Below are positions 1 through 5,481 of a stretch of 5,481 nucleotides of DNA, in pieces. Positions within the stretch are counted from its first letter, which is position 1. Each line of letters begins with the position of its first letter. A program made the position numbers and the translations under genes. Below the pieces are notes generated by a model. That model was not told the origin of the DNA and did no database searches. It worked only from the letters and a program-made list of their open reading frames with translations. Where the stretch lies: assembly GCA_024638395.1 (NCBI GenBank), contig JAHEKK010000266.1:1-5481 (forward strand), in the 5' to 3' direction. This stretch comes from Gemmatimonadota bacterium. GTDB taxonomy: Bacteria; Gemmatimonadota; Gemmatimonadetes; Longimicrobiales; Gaopeijiaceae.

Positions 1-2814
1 GGCCCCCGGGTCGGGGAGCTGGACGAGGAGATGGTCCACGAATCGACGGCCGGCCAGACCTTCACCCTCGGCGCCAGCACCTGGCGCATCCTCGAGATCA
101 CCCGGGACAGGGTCATCGTCGAGAACGCACCCGGCGAACCGGGCCGCCTTCCCTTCTGGCATGGATCCGGGCCCGGCAGGCCCATCGAAGTGGGTCGGGC
201 ACTCGGGACCCTGACCCGGGAGCTGGACGCCCTGCCCGAAGAAGACGTCAGGCGCCGGCTCGAGGACGAGTTCTCCTTCAACGAGCACGCCGCCTCGAAC
301 CTGCTCCAGTACCTCAGGGAGCAACGGGAGGCGACAGGAGCCCTGCCCACGGACCGGGATATCGTGGTGGAGCGGTTTCGTGACGAGCTGGGGGATTGGC
401 GCATTTGCATCCTGTCCCCCTTCGGCGGTCGGGTCCACGCACCCTGGGGATTGGCTATCCGGCGCGCCGTCTCCGATCACGTCGGGTACGATGTCCAGAT
501 CGTCTGGAGCGACGACGGCATCGTCCTCACCCTCGCCGACGGTGACGAGCCGCCGCCCCTGGAGATCCTGATACCCGATCCGGACGACCTGGAGGACCTG
601 GTCGTCCAGGAGCTGACCCGCTCTCCGGTCTTCGCATCCCACTTCCGGGAGAACGCTGCCCGGGCTCTGCTCCTTCCCCGACGACGACCGGGCTCGCGGA
701 CGCCCCTCTTCGCACAGCGCCTCAAGGCACAGAAGCTCATGAGCGTGGCGATGGCGTACCCGTCCTTTCCCATCGTGATCGAGACCTTCCGGTCGTGTCT
801 CCAGGACGTCTTCGACCTACCGGCCGTCACTGCCCTCCTGCGATCGGTGGAAACGGGTGAAGTGAAGGTCCATCAGGTAGAAACGACGGGCCCCTCCGCC
901 TTCGCCCGGTCCCTCGTATTCGCCTACGTCGCCGCCTACCTCTACGAGGGCGACTCACCGGCTGCCGAGCGGCGGGCGGGGGCCCTCTCCCTCGACCTCT
1001 CCCTGCTCCGGGAGCTGCTGGGAGAAGCCCAGCTGCGCGACCTTCTCGACGCCGACGTCATCGAGGAGGTGGAGGCGGAGCTCCAGGGAACCCACCCGGA
1101 ACGCCGAGTGGGAAGCGCCGAAGAACTCCACGACCTGCTTCGCCGCGTTGGCGATCTCGACCCGGACGAGCTCGACGGGAGGGTACGGCCGGACGCCGCG
1201 GGTGTGGTCCAGGAGTTGTTGGGAGGGAAGCGGGTCTACCGGGTCCGCGTGGCCGCCCGGGTCACCTGGATCGCCCGGGAGGACGTCGCGCTCTACCGGG
1301 ACGCCCTGGGGATCCAACCGCCCCCCGGAGTCCCCGTGGCCTTCCTGACGCCGGTGACGGCTCCCGTCGAGGCTCTCCTCGCCCGGTGGGCACGGACCCG
1401 CGGGCCCTTCCCCCTGGAGGCCGTCGCGAACCGCTTCGGCCTCGTGCCCGCCCAGGCCAGGGCCCACCTGGACCAGCTGGTAGCCCAGGGGCGCCTGCTG
1501 GAGGGCGAGTTCCGGCCCGGACACGAGGGGACGGAGTGGTGCGACGTGGAAGTCATGCGCAGGATCAAACGGAGGACCCTGGCGAAGCTCAGGGGACAGG
1601 TGGCGCCCGTTTCCCCCCAGACCATGGCGCGCTTCCTCCCCAAGTGGCACGGGATCGGTGTCGTGCGGCGCAACGACCGTGCATTGGAGGAGGCCCTCTC
1701 CCGCCTCGAGGGCATCCCACTACCTCTGTCCGAGATCGACCGCCTGATCCTACCGGCCCGCGTACCGGACTACAGGGCCGAGCGACTCGACGAGCTGGGC
1801 GCCATGGGATGGCTCGTCTGGGTCGGCAGGGGCTCTCTGGGAGCCGAGGACGGTAAGGTCGCCTTCTACCGCCGGGAACGGGTTGCCCGGCTCGTGGAGC
1901 CGCCCCCGGAGCTCGACGGTATCGAGGAAGCGACCGAGATCCACCGGACCCTCCTGGACCACCTCGGTCAGCGTGGCGCCTGCTTCTTCACGGAGGTTGC
2001 CTCGGCGATTCCCGAGCTGAACGCGGCGGCGCTGGCCGACCACCTATGGGACCTGGTCTGGTGGGGCCACGTAACGAACGACTCTCTGGGCGGAGTCCGG
2101 GCCCTCCGGGTCCTGCGCCGGGGCCGCCGATCGTCTCGGACCCGTTTCGTACCGGGCCGGTGGTCATCAGTGGCGGAGCTCGTGGACTCTTCCGTGTCCG
2201 ACACTGAACGGGCCCATGGGCGTGCGATCACGCTCCTCGAACGCCATGGACTCGTGACACGGGAGGCAGCCGCCGTCGAGAGTTGGAGAGGGGGCTTCTC
2301 GGCCATCTACCGGGTTCTCAAGGAAATGGAGGGCTCAGGGAAGGTACGGTGGGGCTATTTCGTCGAGGGGCTGGGGGGAGCCCAGTTCGCCTACCCGGGG
2401 GCCATCGACCGCCTCCGGAAGGTGGATGCCGCGGAAGGGGAAGGTCAGACGTACGTCCTGTCGGCCACCGATCCCGCCAATCCGTTCGGCTGGCTGCTGC
2501 CCTGGCCGGCCTTCAACGGCCCGGGCTCGAGGGGTCCGCGGCGGGCCAGGGCGGCGAGCGTGGTTCTGGTGGACGGATGGCCGGTCTTGTTCCTGGACCG
2601 GCGGGGGCGCCGCGTGCGGACCCTCGCGGCCGCCACCGAGGAGCAGTTGGACCGGGCCGTGGAGGCTCTACCTCAGTTGGCCCGGCGGGGCCGCCGCAGG
2701 ACACTCCTCATCGAGGAAGTAAACGGGGAGCGGGCGGCCCAGAGCGTCCTGGGTGCGCGCCTCAGGGCGCAAGGATTTACCCCCGAGTACCGGGGCTTGC
2801 GTATGGAAGCGTAG
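1..2814 (+). CDS. lhr: Lhr-type large ATP-dependent helicase, C-terminal part (5' end outside window)
   Basis: The reading frame is open from base 1 and encodes 937 residues to a TAG stop. The ATG at 31 is internal: the codons before it read GPRVGELDEE, the conserved run-in to the segment that closes the Lhr core. In fragment numbering, residues 1-70 are the end of the helicase core (ASTWRILEITRDRVIV, PFWHGSGPGRPIEVGRALG). About 125-340 is the DEAD/H-associated domain, with LLLPRRRPGSRTPLFAQR, YPSFPIVIETFRSCLQDVFD and a YEGDSPAAERRAGALSLD stretch. The rest is the long winged-helix/beta-barrel C-terminal region of full-length Lhr, with the conserved EWCDVEVMRRIKRR, LVWWGHVTNDSL, GYFVEGLGGAQFA and SATDPANPFG. 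The ATPase motifs I-VI must lie upstream and cannot be checked. Lhr is a cytoplasmic 3'-5' single-strand DNA translocase that unwinds RNA:DNA hybrids; full-length Lhr is about 1,500 residues. Its C-terminal region is reported to resemble the AlkZ glycosylase family. No frameshift is visible. The nei-type gene follows after 25 bases, so the pair is probably one transcript. Confidence 0.95.
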   Translation, partial: GPRVGELDEEMVHESTAGQTFTLGASTWRILEITRDRVIVENAPGEPGRLPFWHGSGPGRPIEVGRALGTLTRELDALPEEDVRRRLEDEFSFNEHAASNLLQYLREQREATGALPTDRDIVVERFRDELGDWRICILSPFGGRVHAPWGLAIRRAVSDHVGYDVQIVWSDDGIVLTLADGDEPPPLEILIPDPDDLEDLVVQELTRSPVFASHFRENAARALLLPRRRPGSRTPLFAQRLKAQKLMSVAMAYPSFPIVIETFRSCLQDVFDLPAVTALLRSVETGEVKVHQVETTGPSAFARSLVFAYVAAYLYEGDSPAAERRAGALSLDLSLLRELLGEAQLRDLLDADVIEEVEAELQGTHPERRVGSAEELHDLLRRVGDLDPDELDGRVRPDAAGVVQELLGGKRVYRVRVAARVTWIAREDVALYRDALGIQPPPGVPVAFLTPVTAPVEALLARWARTRGPFPLEAVANRFGLVPAQARAHLDQLVAQGRLLEGEFRPGHEGTEWCDVEVMRRIKRRTLAKLRGQVAPVSPQTMARFLPKWHGIGVVRRNDRALEEALSRLEGIPLPLSEIDRLILPARVPDYRAERLDELGAMGWLVWVGRGSLGAEDGKVAFYRRERVARLVEPPPELDGIEEATEIHRTLLDHLGQRGACFFTEVASAIPELNAAALADHLWDLVWWGHVTNDSLGGVRALRVLRRGRRSSRTRFVPGRWSSVAELVDSSVSDTERAHGRAITLLERHGLVTREAAAVESWRGGFSAIYRVLKEMEGSGKVRWGYFVEGLGGAQFAYPGAIDRLRKVDAAEGEGQTYVLSATDPANPFGWLLPWPAFNGPGSRGPRRARAASVVLVDGWPVLFLDRRGRRVRTLAAATEEQLDRAVEALPQLARRGRRRTLLIEEVNGERAAQSVLGARLRAQGFTPEYRGLRMEA

Positions 2815-2829
2815 CCAAACCCCACGTTC

Positions 2830-2835
2830 GGGAGG
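2830..2835 (+). promoter_or_regulatory. Ribosome binding site of the nei-type gene
   Basis: GGGAGG lies four bases before the GTG at 2840. It supports choosing this GTG over upstream in-frame starts such as the ATG at 2753, which lies inside the lhr coding region. The spacing is slightly short but workable. The three C at 2821-2823 could pair with its GGG in a very weak hairpin. Confidence 0.65.
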
Positions 2836-2839
2836 ACAA

Positions 2840-3670
2840 GTGCCTGAAGGGGACACCATCCACCGCATCGCGCGCCGCATGGGGAAGGACCTGGTGGGCC
2901 GCAGCCTGACGGCCCTGGCCGTCCAGGAGGTTGGGGCGGTCCCGGAGCTCGAGGGCGCCTCGGTGGAGAAAGTCGAGGCCCGGGGCAAGCATCTCCTCGT
3001 CCATTTCGAGCGGGGATGGAGCCTGAGGGTCCACCTGGGCATGAAAGGCCGGTGGCGCCGGACGCCAGCTTCCCCGGGGGGAGGGCGTCATGCCGCCTCG
3101 CGGGCCAGCGCCTACCTCACGGCCGGGCCTTTCGCCTGGACCTGCGCGGGAGCGTATCAAGTAGAACTGGTCCGTACCGGCCACCTGTCCGCCCATCCAC
3201 GGCTCTCCCGCCTCGGGCCCGACCTCCTGGCACCGTCTCCGGATATCGCCGCCATGGTGCGCCGCGCGTCGTTCCCGGGGCACCGGGACCGGGCCGTGGC
3301 CACATGCATCATGGACCAGACCGTGGCCTCGGGTCTCGGCAACGTGTACAAGTCCGAGGTCCTGTTCCTGGAAGGGATCCATCCTGCCCTCCCGGTACAC
3401 GCCCTGGCGCAGAACGACATGGAGAAGGTCTTCGAAACGGCCCACAAGCTGATGACGGATAATCTGTCCCGCCGGCGCCGCGAAACCGTTCCCCTGACTC
3501 TTCGTCCCTGGGCGAACAGCCCCCGCCTCTGGGTCTACCGCCGAGAGGGGGATCCCTGCCTCCGGTGCCGAACGGCCGTGGCCCGTCTCGTCCAGGAGGG
3601 GCGAAGCACGTACTTCTGCCCCTCCTGTCAGCGCCGTGACCAGGGCCAGAGGACCGGAACACGGGAGTGA
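2840..3670 (+). CDS. nei: Endonuclease VIII-family DNA glycosylase/AP lyase (Nei/Nei2 type)
   Basis: This 276-residue protein is a bifunctional base-excision repair enzyme. It removes oxidised pyrimidines and nicks the abasic site by beta/delta elimination. The GTG start places Pro2-Glu3 (MPEGDTIHR) at the N-terminus, and the family needs a free N-terminal proline as the Schiff-base nucleophile, so this start is firm. Other family marks are Lys50 in the RGKHLLV hairpin, HLGM with Met68 at the base-intercalation position, GPDLL at 126-130, and the helix-two-turn-helix motif GLGNVYKSE with Asn168. A C-terminal zinc finger has Cys240, Cys243, Cys260 and Cys263, with Arg255 in GRSTYFCP. PEGDT rather than PELPE argues for Nei over Fpg (MutM), and the overall look is closest to actinobacterial Nei2. 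Length is normal for the family (about 260-280). It follows lhr by 25 bases with its own ribosome binding site, so cotranscription is likely. Substrate range cannot be read from sequence. All key residues are present, so it should be active. Confidence 0.93.
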   Translation: MPEGDTIHRIARRMGKDLVGRSLTALAVQEVGAVPELEGASVEKVEARGKHLLVHFERGWSLRVHLGMKGRWRRTPASPGGGRHAASRASAYLTAGPFAWTCAGAYQVELVRTGHLSAHPRLSRLGPDLLAPSPDIAAMVRRASFPGHRDRAVATCIMDQTVASGLGNVYKSEVLFLEGIHPALPVHALAQNDMEKVFETAHKLMTDNLSRRRRETVPLTLRPWANSPRLWVYRREGDPCLRCRTAVARLVQEGRSTYFCPSCQRRDQGQRTGTRE

Positions 3671-3710
3671 GGCCCCCTTCCCGTCAAAGGCACGGGTTCG
3701 GCCTTCCGGG
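3671..3710. terminator. Convergent intergenic gap with weak hairpin, possible terminator
   Basis: Only 40 bases separate the TGA of the nei-type gene from the TGA of the oppositely oriented aminotransferase gene. CCCGT (3680-3684) can pair with ACGGG (3692-3696) across a 7-base loop. GGCC (3671-3674) can pair with GGCC (3700-3703) as an outer stem. An alternative is AAGGC (3687-3691) with GCCTT (3701-3705). None is followed by a T-tract on either strand, so a classical intrinsic terminator is not supported. Termination may rely on Rho, or transcripts may overlap. Confidence 0.25.
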
Positions 3711-4580
3711 TCAGGCGCCCACAGCCTCCGCAGCCCGTGACAGCGTCGCACTGAGAAAGGCGTCGAAAAGCCTGGTGGATATGGGTCCCACGCTGCCATC
3801 GCCGATCCGCCGTCCATCCACTTCGATGGTCGGCCGGACCTCCGTGGTGGTGCCCGTGAAGAAGATCTCGTCCGCCCGATAGAGATCTCCGACGGGGATC
3901 GAGCGCTCCTCCACCGGGATCCCCGATGCATTGGCCAGCTCGATCACGACGTCTCGCGAAATCCCGTGGAGGATGTAGTTGGACTTCGGGGCCGTGACCA
4001 CTACGCCGTCGAATACCGCGAACAGGTTGTTGTGGGCGCCCTCCAGGGCGATGCCGTCACGAACGTAGATGGCGTCCTCCACACCCGCGTCGACGGCGGC
4101 CTGTTGGGCGAGGACATTGGCCAGTAACGAAATGGCCTTGATGTCTACTCGAGCCCAGCGCATGTCGGGAACGGTGATCGCCCGGAACCCCCTCTCCCAA
4201 CGATCCCTCTCAGGGCGCTGATAACGATTGGCGAAGGCATAGACGGTGGGGGTCGCCTCGACCTTGGGAAACGCGTGAGACCGGGGCGCCGCGCCGCGCG
4301 TCACCTGAACGTAGACGTAGGCCGCCTCGGCCTCCGCCAGACCGTTCCGTGCAAGAAGCTCTTCGTTGACCTCTCGGAGCCCCGCAGGATCGAAGCCGAT
4401 GCGGAGGGCCGCGAGGCCGCTCTTCATCCGCTCCAGGTGTTTCTCGAACCGGAAGAGCCGGCCCCCGTAGGCGGCGGTGACTTCGTACACACCATCGCTG
4501 AGGAGGAAGCCTCGGTCGTCGACCGATACCCGTGCTTCAGCCTTGGGGAGGTAGCTCCCGTCCAGATAGACCGTACTCAT
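3711..4580 (-). CDS. dat: D-amino-acid aminotransferase (fold-type IV PLP enzyme)
   Basis: This 289-residue cytoplasmic enzyme probably interconverts D-alanine plus 2-oxoglutarate and pyruvate plus D-glutamate, supplying D-amino acids for peptidoglycan. The start MSTVYLDGSYLP matches the family N-terminus, and an upstream extension in the same frame would run through the pspA-like gene. Visible marks are SVDDRGFLLSDGVYEV with Tyr32 and Glu33, then QVTRGAAPRSHAFP with Arg100 and His102. Together these match the Tyr/Arg/His carboxylate trap of Bacillus D-amino-acid aminotransferase. Lys148 in VDIKAISLLANVL is the PLP Schiff-base lysine, and Glu180 in LEGAHNN should contact the pyridine nitrogen. 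HGISRDVV (205-212) and FFTGTTTEVRP (240-250) bind the phosphate. Branched-chain aminotransferase (IlvE) and aminodeoxychorismate lyase (PabC) share the fold, but the RxH signature and the length (about 280-290) favour Dat. The gene lies 13 bases after the pspA-like stop with no clear ribosome binding site, so it is probably translated by coupling. Confidence 0.9.
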   Translation of the reverse strand: MSTVYLDGSYLPKAEARVSVDDRGFLLSDGVYEVTAAYGGRLFRFEKHLERMKSGLAALRIGFDPAGLREVNEELLARNGLAEAEAAYVYVQVTRGAAPRSHAFPKVEATPTVYAFANRYQRPERDRWERGFRAITVPDMRWARVDIKAISLLANVLAQQAAVDAGVEDAIYVRDGIALEGAHNNLFAVFDGVVVTAPKSNYILHGISRDVVIELANASGIPVEERSIPVGDLYRADEIFFTGTTTEVRPTIEVDGRRIGDGSVGPISTRLFDAFLSATLSRAAEAVGA

Positions 4581-4597
4581 GCGGCCGGGCGACTCAT
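4577..4597 (-). other. Six-codon bridging ORF (possible translational relay)
   Basis: Read on the minus strand, an ATG at 4597-4595 overlaps the pspA-like TGA as ATGA. It runs six codons (MSRPAA) and stops at a TGA (4579-4577) that overlaps the dat ATG, again as ATGA. The dat gene has no clear Shine-Dalgarno sequence, so stop-and-restart through this mini-ORF is conceivable. The peptide itself is unlikely to have a function. The arrangement may be chance. Confidence 0.2.
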
Positions 4598-5472
4598 CGC
4601 TGGAGCCCGTCTCCCCCCTCGCTCTCCAGCTTTTCGAACTCCTCCAACAGCTCGGCTTCACGGATGGGAGGCGGCTCCGTCGCACCTTCGTCCGCGTCGC
4701 CCCCGTCATCGTCCTCGTCGGAAGCGGCCGCTTCGGCGTCCGGTCCGTCGGGCGCTTCGAGTTGCTTGGGAGGCTCAGGCGCTCCTCCGGGGAGCAGACC
4801 CATCTGAGCCTTGAGCTGTAGAAGCTTGTCCTCGACGCCCGTGTCGTCACCGCCGGACTCGAGGCGCAGGAACTCGTCTTCGAGACTGTCGCCGGTCAGG
4901 GCCTCGGTCACCTCCGCCTGGGCAACGCTCCGGCGTTCTTCTTCCTCGATCTTCTCCGCCATCCGGTTGAAGGCGTCGAACGCCGAAGTGTCGGAAAGTC
5001 CCGACATGGTCTCGTGGATGCGCTTCTGGGCCTGCGCGCGCTTCTGCTTGGCGATCAGCAGGTTCCGCTTCCGCTTCGCCTCTTCGATCTTGTCATTCAG
5101 CTGCCGGAGAGAGCCCTTCAGCTTCTCCGTCTCGTCCGCCTGGGCCCGCCACGTGCTTTCGAGAACGTGGGCGCGCTGGGCGTGCTCCTGCTGCCGCACG
5201 AGGGCCTGCTTGGCCAGATCGTCCCGGCCTTCCTTGACGGCCAGCATGGCCCGGTGCTCCCAGTCGCGGGCCTGTTTCACCTCGTCCTCGAGCTGGGCCC
5301 TCAGCTTGCGCTCGTCGGCGATCGCGGCCGCCACTTCCCGCTTCGCCTTGGACAGCTGATCCCGCATGTCGAGGATGATCTGATTCAGCATCTTCTCGGG
5401 GTTTTCAGCCCGAGAGATCAGATCGTTGATGTTGCTCTTGATGACGGTCGAAAGCTTCGTGAAGATGCTCAT
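4594..5472 (-). CDS. pspA: PspA/IM30 (ESCRT-III-like) membrane-stress protein with acidic C-terminal extension
   Basis: This 292-residue protein belongs to the PspA/Vipp1 family, peripheral proteins that polymerise on the inner face of the membrane and protect or remodel it under stress. The N-terminus MSIFTKLSTVIKSNINDLIS is the amphipathic membrane-binding helix, followed by the conserved AENPEKMLNQIILDMRDQL (22-40). A long charged coiled-coil hairpin covers about residues 25-190. DTSAFDAFNRMAEKIEEEE (161-179) matches the family's later helix. There is no signal peptide or membrane segment. PspA is usually about 220-230 residues. Here about 65 more follow: a Pro/Gly/Asp/Glu/Ala-rich linker (about 226-270) and a final helix, LLEEFEKLESEGGD, that resembles LEDEFLRLESGGD at 197-209. 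The ATG is chosen because MSIF is the usual family start. Only nine bases upstream are visible and GAGG touches the ATG, so the true ribosome binding site is unresolved. No PspF or other psp partner is visible. Dat follows 13 bases downstream. Confidence 0.9.
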   Translation of the reverse strand: MSIFTKLSTVIKSNINDLISRAENPEKMLNQIILDMRDQLSKAKREVAAAIADERKLRAQLEDEVKQARDWEHRAMLAVKEGRDDLAKQALVRQQEHAQRAHVLESTWRAQADETEKLKGSLRQLNDKIEEAKRKRNLLIAKQKRAQAQKRIHETMSGLSDTSAFDAFNRMAEKIEEEERRSVAQAEVTEALTGDSLEDEFLRLESGGDDTGVEDKLLQLKAQMGLLPGGAPEPPKQLEAPDGPDAEAAASDEDDDGGDADEGATEPPPIREAELLEEFEKLESEGGDGLQR

Positions 5473-5481
5473 CCTCAGGCC

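Noticed and set aside
31..33. ATG at 31 as the true start of the helicase-related gene
   Set aside because: The frame is open to the left edge, and the codons before it encode the conserved GELDEE run-in of Lhr. The ATPase core must precede it, so this is an internal methionine.
955..1650. A 231-codon minus-strand open frame inside lhr
   Set aside because: It has no recognisable domain and mirrors the GC-rich third codon positions of lhr, whose conserved protein motifs run through the same bases.
2753..2839. An earlier in-frame ATG start for the nei-type gene
   Set aside because: It would overlap the end of lhr and bury the catalytic N-terminal proline 30 residues inside the protein. The GTG at 2840 has a ribosome binding site and gives the needed Pro2.
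2777..3931. A 384-codon minus-strand open frame across the nei-type gene and the convergent gap
   Set aside because: It lies antisense to a gene with clear catalytic motifs, is Gly/Pro/Arg-rich without recognisable domains, and also overlaps the end of dat. Long antisense frames are expected at this GC content.
4581..4850. A 90-residue N-terminal extension of the aminotransferase, from an ATG at 4850
   Set aside because: It would overlap the pspA-like coding region in another frame, is a Ser/Arg/Thr-rich sequence with no family similarity, and the family N-terminus begins exactly at the ATG at 4580.

Overview
The window is a high-GC bacterial sequence (about two-thirds G+C by eye) packed with genes. 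It holds four protein genes in two convergent pairs and almost no intergenic DNA. I see no RNA gene, insertion sequence, CRISPR array, phage gene or origin. The taxon cannot be fixed from this window. The gene content and the style of the PspA N-terminus would fit Gemmatimonadota or another high-GC soil or environmental lineage, but that is an inference from general familiarity, not from a marker gene.

Left half, plus strand: the 3' part of a gene for the large Lhr-type helicase enters from the left edge and ends at 2814. After 25 bases, a GTG-started gene for an endonuclease VIII-family DNA glycosylase (Nei/Nei2 type) follows, with a good ribosome binding site. The two are probably cotranscribed and form a DNA-repair pair: a 3'-5' translocase plus an AP-lyase/glycosylase for oxidised bases. 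A similar lhr-nei neighbourhood is known from actinobacteria.

Right half, minus strand: a PspA/IM30-family membrane-stress protein with an unusual acidic C-terminal extension starts near the right edge. Thirteen bases after its stop, a fold-type IV PLP aminotransferase begins that carries the D-amino-acid aminotransferase signature residues. A six-codon ORF bridges the two genes through ATGA overlaps at both ends and could couple their translation. Together they suggest an envelope-related unit (membrane maintenance plus D-Ala/D-Glu supply), which is inference.

The two units converge on a 40-base gap (3671-3710) with weak hairpin potential and no T-tract. No promoter is visible: both transcription units begin outside the window. 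I did not find a convincing undescribed system. The best second looks are the duplicated motif in the PspA tail and the relay ORF between pspA and the aminotransferase gene.
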